From: Flavobacterium celericrescens | GTDB taxonomy: Bacteria; Bacteroidota; Bacteroidia; Flavobacteriales; Flavobacteriaceae | Assembly: GCF_011392075.1 (NCBI RefSeq) | Contig: NZ_JAAJBV010000005.1 | Coordinates: 169,059 to 233,058, forward strand | Direction: 5' to 3' | DNA: 64,000 nucleotides | Part shown: piece after piece, positions 19,030-26,262 of the stretch | How positions within the stretch are numbered: the stretch's first letter is position 1 | How the letters are laid out: every line of letters begins with the position of its first letter | Made by a program: the position numbers and the translations under genes | Notes under the pieces: model-generated | Database searches by the model: none | The model's input: the letters and a program-made list of their open reading frames with translations, nothing else | Told to the model about the DNA's origin: nothing

Positions 19030-19185
19030 TTATTTGTTTATATTAAACAAAACTGCTCCACTCCCCACAAAAGGCTCCACATAGGTAAACTTTTGCGAAA
19101 TGAACTCTTTGGGTAACGCTTTTTCTATATCGGTGATTAACTGGGTTTTGCCTCCAGCCCATTTTAAAAATGGTTTTGCTTGCAT
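19030..19185 (-). pseudogene. Truncated Dam-type adenine methylase (N-terminal 51 codons)
   Basis: The minus strand encodes 51 residues beginning [17 protein letters not shown], and later [15 protein letters not shown]. These are the N-terminal signature and motif I (SAM-binding) of Dam/DpnM GATC adenine methylases, normally about 270-290 residues. Translation stops right after motif I and 2 bp later the DpnI gene begins, so the rest of the methylase has been replaced or lost. The catalytic DPPY motif is absent and no activity is expected. Confidence 0.82.
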
Positions 19186-19214
19186 ATAATTTTATTTGCT
19201 TAATTCTATTCCCC

Positions 19215-19277
19215 CAAACATAAGAAAAAAAAAGGTGGGAAACAACCCGTAAAAATACCTGTTTTTCAAACCAAGTA
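19215..19277. repeat. Leader repeat, copy 1 (upstream of dam relic)
   Basis: A segment of about 63 bp that closely resembles 39216-39278. Both share CAAACATAAG, an A-run, and ACCCGTAAAAATACCTG followed by TTTTCAAACCA. Each lies 30 bp upstream of the start of a minus-strand methylase gene. Weaker similarity continues for about 100 bp beyond. Confidence 0.72.
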
Positions 19278-19471
19278 AAAATGTATACAAACTTCGGGAG
19301 CTAAAGTAAACAAAGGGATTTTATGAATTTTACGGGAATCCGTAAACCAAAGTGTTAAAATTAAAAACGCGTAAAAGCTAAAATTGTATGTAAAAGTCAT
19401 ACTAAAAAAATAATTAAAAAAGGGGAACAAAAAGGTTGTCTTTTTCAATGTTAAATTTTTAAAGAACGTGC

Positions 19472-19500
19472 TTGTGAAATAAAATATAGTACTATATTTA
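19472..19500 (+). promoter_or_regulatory. Promoter of the candidate small RNA
   Basis: TTG (19472-19474), an 18-bp spacer and TATATTTA (19493-19500), close to the Bacteroidetes consensus. Transcription would start near 19506. Confidence 0.6.
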
Positions 19501-19505
19501 CACTA

Positions 19506-19598
19506 TAATTTCGTTAGAGTAGCTGGAACTACTCGAGGTCTTATTACAAAATTACGCTCAAAAATCGGGGTTCTAGCCAGTTTTTTTGAGCTTTTTTT
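19506..19598 (+). ncRNA. Candidate small RNA antisense to the HU-like mRNA 3' end
   Basis: No reading frame fits, but a promoter lies upstream and a terminator closes the unit: stem GCTCAAAAA/TTTTTGAGC (19556-19591) followed by T7. A 5' hairpin GAGTAG/CTACTC (19517-19534) is also present. Bases 19523-19577 repeat almost exactly at 19841-19894, the stop codon and 3' untranslated region of the HU-like gene, which is transcribed from the other strand. The RNA could therefore pair with that mRNA over about 53 bases with one bulge and one mismatch. Promoter, terminator and pairing are seen in sequence; expression and function are inferred. Confidence 0.6.
19523..19577. repeat. 55-bp direct repeat, copy 1
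   Basis: Matches 19841-19894 with one single-base gap and one substitution. This copy lies in the candidate small RNA. Confidence 0.9.
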
Positions 19599-19751
19599 AT
19601 GTCTTTTTGGTAAAAAATAATCGATAAAAGGTGGAAAAAGTCGTTGTATTTTTTTTCAAAAGAGCCAAAAAAAGAATTTCAATTGCATTTTTTGAAAAAA
19701 TAATTCCAAGATATAATTTTTAGGTTTGTCCGCATCAAAGAAACAAAACAT

Positions 19752-19797
19752 CAGGACGAAGAAAATGTTTCGTCAGGACGAGGCAAACATTTCGTCC
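19752..19797. repeat. Tandem 22-bp units with internal palindromes
   Basis: Two adjacent units start CAGGACGA and end TTTCGT (19752-19773 and 19774-19795), differing at about five positions. Each can fold on itself through ACGAA/TTCGT-type arms. A related GTCCGCAT box stands on each side (19729-19736 and 19794-19801). They lie between the small RNA and the HU-like gene terminator and could be protein-binding sites. Confidence 0.6.
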
Positions 19798-19821
19798 GCA
19801 TGAAATTGTTATAATTATAAC

Positions 19822-19857
19822 AAAAAAAAGACCCCGAGCACTGGAATACTCGAGGTC
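19822..19857 (-). terminator. Terminator of the HU-like gene
   Basis: On the minus strand the stem GACCTCGAG/CTCGGGGTC (one G-T pair) with a 10-base loop is followed by T8. Its 5' arm belongs to the 55-bp repeat, so the small RNA could compete with this hairpin. Confidence 0.8.
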
Positions 19858-19894
19858 TTATTACACAATTACGCTCAAAAATCGGGGTTCTAGC
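19841..19894. repeat. 55-bp direct repeat, copy 2 (3' end of HU-like gene)
   Basis: Second copy of the repeat at 19523-19577. It covers the stop codon at 19890-19892 and the 3' untranslated region of the HU-like gene. Confidence 0.9.
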
Positions 19895-20273
19895 TCGCTT
19901 TTCTGAATGACAAGTCATTCAATAATGAACGCAATCTTTTTCCAGGACGGAATAAAATTCTAGTTTTGGTAATCGCACCTGAAGTTACTTCTTCAGCCGT
20001 ATCTCTACCTTCAGAGCTTACCCCAATTTGAAAATTACCTAAACGTCCTAATTTGACAATTCTGCCTTGCTCTAATTCGCTAATAATGTTGCGTTCTAAC
20101 GACAACAATACGGCATAGCAATCGGATTCGGTTACCGTACATTGATACGAAATTTGCTCCGCTAATTTGTCTAAATCAGTTTCCCCATCTGCAATGGCAG
20201 CGGCATAAAATTTTTCAGGCGCTAATAGGTCCTGAGGGTTCTTTCTTGGAAGAACTTTGTACTTCACACTCAT
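19890..20273 (-). CDS. HU-HIG-type DNA-binding protein
   Basis: A 127-residue bacteroidetal HU-related DNA-binding protein (HU-HIG type). Typical features are the MSVKYKVLPRKNPQ start, a helical dimerisation region, IVKLGRLGNFQIGVSSEG and a basic C-terminus with RILFRPGKRLRSLLND. Such proteins are thought to bind DNA non-specifically or at bent sites, and several paralogues per genome are usual. It stands alone, with a clear terminator and a long non-coding region upstream. Its 3' end is mirrored by the candidate small RNA at 19506-19598. Confidence 0.85.
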   Translation of the reverse strand: MSVKYKVLPRKNPQDLLAPEKFYAAAIADGETDLDKLAEQISYQCTVTESDCYAVLLSLERNIISELEQGRIVKLGRLGNFQIGVSSEGRDTAEEVTSGAITKTRILFRPGKRLRSLLNDLSFRKAS

Positions 20274-20710
20274 CTTTTTTTAGTGTTAAAAGTGAATAAA
20301 ATAAATTTTGTCATAGTGCACTAGCTTCGGATTTCATGCCTAACCGACGTTTACAAAGTTTATCATTTAAAAGGAAAAAAGAAAGGCAAACTTATTCACA
20401 ATTAGGGTCTTTTTTTAACAAAGATGATGTTTGTCAGTAAATTAGGATGTGTTTTTAATGATTTGAAAATCAATAAGTTGTAAAATAGAATAACATTCTT
20501 TTTTGATTATAAGCACCTGAAAATCAAGATAGTCACCATTGCTTTGTAGTATAAGTATTGTTAGTCTTTTTTCAACTTTTCTGCATTCTTTTTTTTATTA
20601 AAAACCATATAAGTCTTACATAAGTATAGACAAGTGCTTTATAAAGTATTGAAAGAAAATAAAAAAAATGTAGTACTATTTTTCCACTAACCTACGACTA
20701 CCCACAATAT
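20274..20710. other. Non-coding region upstream of the HU-like gene
   Basis: No credible gene in either strand. The only structure noticed is TAGTACTATTTTTCCACTA (20671-20689), 17 of 19 identical to the promoter core of the small RNA at 19487-19505, but its TTG spacing is 25 bp, too long for a good promoter. Confidence 0.6.
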
Positions 20711-21190
20711 AACCATCCCGTCAAGAAATTTCTCAAGATTTACAACCCTTTAAGATTTTAAAAATTACCAAAATTTCTCCAATCCGTGTTCCAAAAACCC
20801 GCAACCCACAACCCGTAACCTGAAACAAAAATCAGCACTTTGCGCCAGCAAACCCGTTCCACCCGCCTACCAATTCAAGTGCAATGCCTCACCACCATCC
20901 ACATCAAAAATCCGCCACATCAGCACTTTGCGCAGCAAATCCGTTCCATCCGCGTGCTAAAAATTAACCATCCCGTCAAGAAATTTCTCAAGATTTACAA
21001 CCATTTAAGATTTTAAAAATTACTAAAATTTCTCCAATCCGTGTTTCAAAAAATCCGCCAACATCAGTACTTTGCATAAGCAAACCCACATCATCCGCCT
21101 ACCAATTCAAGAGCAATGCCTCACCACCATCCACATCAAAAATCCGCCACATCAGCGTTTGCGCAGCAAATCCGTTCCACCCGCGTGCCA
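20711..21190. repeat. Two tandem copies of a 225-255 bp intergenic repeat
   Basis: Unit 1 (20711-20965) and unit 2 (20966-about 21190) share long stretches: AACCATCCCGTCAAGAAATT, the block with AATTTCTCCAATCCGTGTT, TACCAATTCAAG and GCAAATCCGTTCCA(T/C)CCGCGTG. They are more C-rich than their surroundings, lack reading frames, and hold smaller CCGCCA/ATCAGC modules. A relative is present at about 48050-48110. They look like the degenerate intergenic repeats often seen in Flavobacterium. Confidence 0.8.
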
Positions 21191-21327
21191 ATAAAACTTA
21201 AAATTATTTCCCAATACAATATCTTTTTTCTCTTTATTCATAAGGGTTAAAGAGGGTGGAGGTGTACTCGGGGTGTTACAAAAATTAATTATTAAAGGAA
21301 AAAAACATAAAAAAAATATTTTATTCT

Positions 21328-22098
21328 TTATCTAATATCAATTCCTTTTGGACTAGGAAAGTCTTTTTCTAAATGATTAAAAAGCTTACGTACGTTGCTT
21401 CTCCATTCCGTTCTTGCTAAAATCCAAGATTTGCTTCCTTCTACTAAATCAATTCTGTCGTGTGAGTGAAATGGTCTTGAATTGGAATTTGATGCAACTG
21501 AATCAAATTCTAAAAGTAATTCAGGGTTATCAATGGGACTAACTTCATCATCTAAATCGAAGATAGTTCTGTGGATTGGTTCGCAATATCTCTCTTTTTT
21601 ATCCTTTAGATTATTATATAATTCAATAATTGATATTTCTTCTGTGATATAAGCTAAATCGTAAATATCTTTTTTGGCCAATCTATTTGAAGCACTCATT
21701 AATTTGAACAATCCAATATCTAATTTAGAAACCACTCTAATATCCTCATGAATTTCTGTTTCAGATAGTGTAATCATATTTTGAAGAAATTCTACTTTGA
21801 CAGTTAAATCACCTTTTGTGATAAAAACTCTTAAAAAAAGAAATTGATCTCCAAATTCTTCATTAATAAGCTGAATAGTTGTGTTATCCTTTCCATAATA
21901 ACTTTCTACTTCACTTATTATGGCTTCATAACCATTTTTACCAATAATTTTAGGGACTATTAAATCAATATCAATAGAAACTCTATGATTATAGCGTAAA
22001 GCTAAATTAGTTCCTCCAGCTAAAGAAAAACCTTCTAAACTAGTTAAGCTTTGAAGTTCTTTGATAATTTGGATTAATTCGGCAGAGACTGCACTCAT
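21328..22098 (-). CDS. AbiEii/AbiGii-type nucleotidyltransferase (toxin-like)
   Basis: A 256-residue nucleotidyltransferase of the AbiEii group, the toxin class of type IV toxin-antitoxin and abortive-infection systems. The active-site pattern is present: GGT (28-30), then HR (37-38) and D43/D45 in SIDIDL, with the later VKVEFLQN strand supplying a third acidic residue and KLDIGLFKLMSASNRLAKKDIYDL in the helical part. Its start overlaps the upstream small gene by 4 bp (ATGA), implying translational coupling. Whether it modifies tRNA like MenA-type toxins cannot be read here. Confidence 0.8.
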   Translation of the reverse strand: MSAVSAELIQIIKELQSLTSLEGFSLAGGTNLALRYNHRVSIDIDLIVPKIIGKNGYEAIISEVESYYGKDNTTIQLINEEFGDQFLFLRVFITKGDLTVKVEFLQNMITLSETEIHEDIRVVSKLDIGLFKLMSASNRLAKKDIYDLAYITEEISIIELYNNLKDKKERYCEPIHRTIFDLDDEVSPIDNPELLLEFDSVASNSNSRPFHSHDRIDLVEGSKSWILARTEWRSNVRKLFNHLEKDFPSPKGIDIR

Positions 22099-22382
22099 AT
22101 TTTGAAACGATAAAATGCTTCTACATTATATCTTTCAGCTACCATTTCACATACCGTATTAGTAATACGTTCTTTAGTGCTTTTAAGATATTTAATAATA
22201 TCTTTTTTTGAATAAAGGCTTTCTAATTTTTGAATATCCTTTTCAAAAGTTGCAGGAGTTGTGGCATACATAGCTCTTGGGATTATAATATCTTTATCCT
22301 TAGCAGGATTTAACTTACTATAATCCATGTCCCAAAATAAATGTTTAGGAAAGATGGTTGCTATGTTAACTGTTTGTTTCAC
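22095..22382 (-). CDS. DUF6922-like partner of the AbiEii nucleotidyltransferase
   Basis: A 95-residue protein with the IFPKHLFWDMDYSKLN start typical of DUF6922 proteins, which regularly precede AbiEii-type genes in Bacteroidetes. The C-terminal half (SLYSKKDIIKYLKSTKERI) is helical. Position and 4-bp overlap with the nucleotidyltransferase make it the likely antitoxin; no DNA-binding motif is obvious. Confidence 0.7.
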   Translation of the reverse strand: MKQTVNIATIFPKHLFWDMDYSKLNPAKDKDIIIPRAMYATTPATFEKDIQKLESLYSKKDIIKYLKSTKERITNTVCEMVAERYNVEAFYRFKI

Positions 22383-22539
22383 AATACAAAGTTATGAAAA
22401 TTATTCTAAATAAACGATTTCTTCTTATTTTCTAGTAAACTACGAATTTGGAATTTCAAAAAGTATACCAAATAAAATATTTAAAATTAGATATTTAACT
22501 TGATAGATTCAGGTTTTCATTGTACGAAATATTGTTTTT

Positions 22540-22830
22540 TTACTTTAAAAGTTCAATATCTTGAAGTTTTCTACCTAAAGTGTCATCATCAGCTAACTTT
22601 AAAAAATCATCTTGAAGGCCTAATACTCTCAAAACATTAAAGTAACCACCCATTGCTACACTAGGATTCCCAGATTCGATTAAGTATAATGTCGAACGAG
22701 AAATATTAGCACGCTCAGCAACTTGTACTGTAGTTAATTTTCTTCTTTTGCGAGCCAATTTTATATTTTCACCCATTTTTTCAAGAAGTAAATTGTACTT
22801 AGGAAAAATAACTTGCTTTTTAGTGTTCAT
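22540..22830 (-). CDS. HipB-like helix-turn-helix regulator
   Basis: A 96-residue XRE-family protein. The helix-turn-helix is LARKRRKLTTVQVAERANIS with SRSTLYLIESGNPSV following, and the tail (FLKLADDDTLGRKLQDIELL) resembles HipB. It diverges from the HipA-N gene at 23023, so the intergenic region 22831-23022 probably holds its operator and both promoters (a TTG-N22-TAATTTTA element points towards the HipS-like gene, 22889-22921). Confidence 0.82.
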   Translation of the reverse strand: MNTKKQVIFPKYNLLLEKMGENIKLARKRRKLTTVQVAERANISRSTLYLIESGNPSVAMGGYFNVLRVLGLQDDFLKLADDDTLGRKLQDIELLK

Positions 22831-23022
22831 ATAAAATGAATGTTATTATACACAAAATTCCCCTTTTTGTTTTAAATAACAATCATTTTTGCAAGTTTAA
22901 TATTGGGTTTATGTAATTTTACTTGTAAAAAAGTAAGTTTAAAAGTTGTCTAGAGTCTTTTTTAAAATGAAATGGTAAATTATTCACCGCATAATTTCAT
23001 TATTTTTGAGAAAAAAGTAATT

Positions 23023-23322
23023 ATGAGAAAAGCAATTGTTTATGTTCACAACAATAGAGCAGGAGTGTTAACTGAAATTTCTTCAACTGAATATTATTTT
23101 GAATATGATGATAACTACAAAGGAGATTCAGTTTCACTAACGATGCCCACAAGTCAAAGAAAGTATTGTTATAATTCATTTCCGCCTTTTTTTGATGGGT
23201 TACTTCCTGAAGGATTCATGTTAGAGGGCTTATTGAAAAATACAAATATTAACCCTGATGATTATTTCTCTCAATTAGTAGCAGTTGGAGGTAATTTAGT
23301 AGGTGCTGTGACGGTTGAGTAG
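23023..23322 (+). CDS. HipS-like protein (HipA N-terminal domain alone)
   Basis: A 99-residue protein equal to the N-terminal domain of HipA: MRKAIVYVHNNRAGVL, then the conserved FPPFFDGLLPEGFMLEGLL and VGGNLVGAVTVE. In hipBST modules this domain is a separate protein (HipS) that precedes the kinase HipT. Here no kinase follows; the next frame is a helicase on the other strand. The start at 23023 is chosen because homology begins there, although an in-frame ATG exists at 22972. Confidence 0.82.
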   Translation: MRKAIVYVHNNRAGVLTEISSTEYYFEYDDNYKGDSVSLTMPTSQRKYCYNSFPPFFDGLLPEGFMLEGLLKNTNINPDDYFSQLVAVGGNLVGAVTVE

Positions 23323-23332
23323 ATGGATTCTA

Positions 23333-23368
23333 AATAAAATGCGGTGAATAAATAACTTATTCACCACA
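23333..23368. terminator. Bidirectional terminator between HipS-like gene and helicase
   Basis: Stem TGCGGTGAATAA/TTATTCACCACA with one mismatch and a 5-base loop. On the minus strand it is followed by TTTTATTT, fitting the end of the helicase gene. Its 5' arm is also complementary to TTATTCACCGC at 22980-22990 in the leader of the HipS-like gene. Confidence 0.6.
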
Positions 23369-23404
23369 TCATTTTATTATTTTAAATAGAGGTAATTATA
23401 AGTG

Positions 23405-25546
23405 TCATTTTTTATTACCACACTTTGGACAAACAATCCAATCTTCTTTCATGGGAGCATGACATTTTACACATTCATTTTGTCTATGATTTATTTTTCC
23501 TAATTGATTACTTTTTGAAGTATATTCATCCGGAATTTCATTCAAAAAACTTGATTCATTTCCTTTTTCTGTAACTAAATATAATTTGTCTTTTGCTCTC
23601 GTAATAGCTACATAAAACAACCTTCTTTCTTCTTCTAAAAGCAAATTGTAATCAGCCTTTTTAATAATTTGAAATAGTCTATCTTCGAGCCAAACATCTG
23701 GAAAACCTCCTTTTCCTTCTGTAAGGCCAATAATGAAAACTACCTTTGCTTCAAGTCCTTTTGAAGCATGAATTGTTTTACCATTAACAAAGAATTTGTT
23801 TTGTTTGAACTCATTTCGGTAGCTTGAAAACATATTATTCCTTCTGTATAAGAATAAAATATCATCTTTAGCATATCCATCTTCTAATAGCTCTTGTACT
23901 TTTTCAATACAATATCTTATATTATCATCTAAATTATTCCCTTTTTGAATAATGATTTTTTGCTGAGAATCTTTTACAGCTGCAATGTCTTTATCAATTT
24001 TGTGTTTGTTGTATTTAATAACTTCATTACTTGCTTCTACAATATTTCTCTCACTTCTATAGTTTTGATTGAGTTTAATTACTTGTGCATTTGAGAAATA
24101 CTTTTCAAAATTGATAATATATTCTACATTGGATCCTCTAAAACCGTAAATACTTTGCCAATCATCACCAACACAAAATAATTGAGTTTCTGGCTTTATA
24201 AGTAATCTTATAAGTTCAACTTGTAAATTATTTACATCTTGAAATTCATCAACTAATACATATTGAAATTTATCTAGATAACGCTGTCTTACATCTTCAT
24301 GGTTTGTAAATAAAGAAGTTGTCTTAGATATTAAGTCATTAAAGTCAAGATATGATTTATTGGTGGTGTAAGCTATATATTCTGAAATAATTGGAATCGC
24401 TAATTCATAAAACACTCTGATACGTTCATGTTTATCTTCTGAAGCTCTTTTAATTACTTCATCAAGAGAGATATTCTCTACTTTTATCATATCACAAATT
24501 CGAATGATTTGACGAACAAAGTCTTTTACTTCTTCAAAATATCCTTTGAACTCTTCTAAAAAGCTCAATTGTTTCTTTTCATGAAAATCGTATGGTAATC
24601 TACTTTTTACAATTTTATCTAAGGTGTGATTGAATACAGCTGAATCTTGAGTGTCTTTTTCAAAAGTTTTGGCATACAAAATATTTCCTTTGGCAAACTG
24701 TTTTTCTTTAGCTTCCATTGGATAACTCAAATCACTAACGTGCTCTAGATACAAATTAGCATCTGGAATATAAAAATCAGGATGAAAATCAAAGTCTTTT
24801 ACATTTAGCAAAGGTTCATATTCAAAAGAAATACTATGTCTGTAAAGCCAATCTGCAATGTATTGTTCGGATTTAGACTTTACTTTTGTACCATTCAAAG
24901 TGGTGTAAAACTTGCCATCGGTAACTTTAGTATTCTCGTATTCTTTTGAAATATGAATTTTATCAACTAAATAATCCAAAACATAACGCTTTGTTTTTAA
25001 CAAGAAAGCATTATCATCACATTTTTCAATGAAGATTTTGTGGAATACTTCAAAAACAGTTTCATCAGCTATTCTGTTAGAAATATCTTCAATGTCTGTT
25101 GATTTTTCATCACCTATAATCTTAAATTTATTATCAAATTCTTTTACTCCATCTGAACGCAAGACACTATAACAAAAACTATGAAAAGTACGAACCGTTA
25201 ATCCTTCAATCCATTTGTATTTACGCTGCCAATTTCTACGTTCGGCGTCTTTTTCTTTCTTAGTTAATACTTTACTAAAAATAATACGCTCATATAAACC
25301 CGTTGTATCAGCAGCTACAATTAGACGATCCATCATTTCATTAGTAGCATTTTTAGTAAATGTAATTGCTAAAATACTTGATGGATGTACTTTCTTTTCT
25401 TCGATTAAATAAATGATTTTTTGCAATAAGGTTTTTGTTTTTCCTGAACCTGCACCGGCCAAAACTAAAAGACGCTTGTTATCACTAACTACAGCTTCTT
25501 GTTGTTTGTCGTTTAAACCATCTAATATGTTGTTATTGTCTAACAT
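23405..25546 (-). CDS. UvrD/Rep-type helicase with inserted nuclease-like region and zinc ribbon
   Basis: A 713-residue superfamily 1A helicase. Motifs in order: AGAGSGKT (30-37), VRTFHSF, VLVDEFQDVNN, GDDWQSIYGFRGSN, NYRSERNI, HASKGLEAKVVF and YVAITRAKDKLYL. Between motifs Ia and II lies an insertion that looks like a PD-(D/E)XK nuclease: E227, YEPLL (243-247), HPDFYIPD with D257 and YLEH with E268, as in helicase IV-like enzymes. The C-terminus is a zinc ribbon (CVKC...CPKCGNKK). It is preceded 5 bp upstream by RNase HI, so the two are a unit that could process DNA-RNA hybrids or damaged DNA; a role in defence is inferred from the island. Confidence 0.87.
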   Translation of the reverse strand: MLDNNNILDGLNDKQQEAVVSDNKRLLVLAGAGSGKTKTLLQKIIYLIEEKKVHPSSILAITFTKNATNEMMDRLIVAADTTGLYERIIFSKVLTKKEKDAERRNWQRKYKWIEGLTVRTFHSFCYSVLRSDGVKEFDNKFKIIGDEKSTDIEDISNRIADETVFEVFHKIFIEKCDDNAFLLKTKRYVLDYLVDKIHISKEYENTKVTDGKFYTTLNGTKVKSKSEQYIADWLYRHSISFEYEPLLNVKDFDFHPDFYIPDANLYLEHVSDLSYPMEAKEKQFAKGNILYAKTFEKDTQDSAVFNHTLDKIVKSRLPYDFHEKKQLSFLEEFKGYFEEVKDFVRQIIRICDMIKVENISLDEVIKRASEDKHERIRVFYELAIPIISEYIAYTTNKSYLDFNDLISKTTSLFTNHEDVRQRYLDKFQYVLVDEFQDVNNLQVELIRLLIKPETQLFCVGDDWQSIYGFRGSNVEYIINFEKYFSNAQVIKLNQNYRSERNIVEASNEVIKYNKHKIDKDIAAVKDSQQKIIIQKGNNLDDNIRYCIEKVQELLEDGYAKDDILFLYRRNNMFSSYRNEFKQNKFFVNGKTIHASKGLEAKVVFIIGLTEGKGGFPDVWLEDRLFQIIKKADYNLLLEEERRLFYVAITRAKDKLYLVTEKGNESSFLNEIPDEYTSKSNQLGKINHRQNECVKCHAPMKEDWIVCPKCGNKK

Positions 25547-25551
25547 AAAAT

Positions 25552-26190
25552 TTATTTTCTACCAAAATCAGCAGGATTTTCACCCCATGCTTTGGTTTCC
25601 CATTTTAATAATTCGTTTTCATAGGTGTTATTTTCCAACCATTTTTCAGCTCTTGCTATCAATTCAAATAGTTTTTTGTTTTTCTCACTTGGTGGATGAT
25701 TCGTTCTTGCTTTTTTTTCATTTACCCAGCCTAATGCTATTCTACTGTCTGAGTAAATAGGAATTTTCCAATGCCATTGTTTTGATAATGCTAATGCATG
25801 TACTATAGCTAAAAATTCAACAATATTGTTAGTACCATCATCTAAAGGACCAACATGAAATAATACTTCATATGTTTTTAGATAAACTCCTTGATATTCA
25901 ACTACACCTGTATTTGTATTCCAAGCTCCGTCAACAGCAATAGCATCTTCAATAGGTTCACCTATAAGCGCTAAGGCTTCTTTTGAAAGTGAGCTCACTA
26001 CTTTTTTATTTTTTCCTATGTAGTGTGAACTTGAATCATGAAAAGCTTGTTCTGCCAAGGCTTTAGATTCAAACGATTTAAAAACTGCACCATCAAAACC
26101 ATTAGTTTGCGCTTTACAGTCTTCCCATGAAGAAAAAACACCTGTTTCTCTTCCTTTCCAAACGACATAAAATTTGGGCTTCTTTGCCAT
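25552..26190 (-). CDS. rnhA: Viroplasmin-domain RNase HI
   Basis: A 212-residue ribonuclease H that cleaves RNA in DNA-RNA hybrids. The N-terminal viroplasmin/hybrid-binding domain is FYVVWKGRETGVFSSWEDCK (about 7-50). The catalytic domain carries D87 (VDGAWNTNTG), E125 (NNIVEFLAI), D148 (YSDSRIALGW) and D208 (NPADFG). This two-domain form is a usual housekeeping gene in Flavobacterium, yet here it lies within the defence island and directly precedes the helicase. Confidence 0.9.
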   Translation of the reverse strand: MAKKPKFYVVWKGRETGVFSSWEDCKAQTNGFDGAVFKSFESKALAEQAFHDSSSHYIGKNKKVVSSLSKEALALIGEPIEDAIAVDGAWNTNTGVVEYQGVYLKTYEVLFHVGPLDDGTNNIVEFLAIVHALALSKQWHWKIPIYSDSRIALGWVNEKKARTNHPPSEKNKKLFELIARAEKWLENNTYENELLKWETKAWGENPADFGRK

Positions 26191-26262
26191 TACAATGAAA
26201 AATAATAATCCTTAATCTTTTGAGCCATCAACTTTCTTTTTAGAAATAGCTGAGTTTAAAAC

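Noticed and set aside
19266..19448. Possible 60-residue gene on the minus strand
   Set aside because: It lies in the leader repeat region, has a composition biased by poly-A/T and no recognisable features.
19752..19797. CRISPR array
   Set aside because: Only two adjacent units without spacers, and no cas genes in the window.
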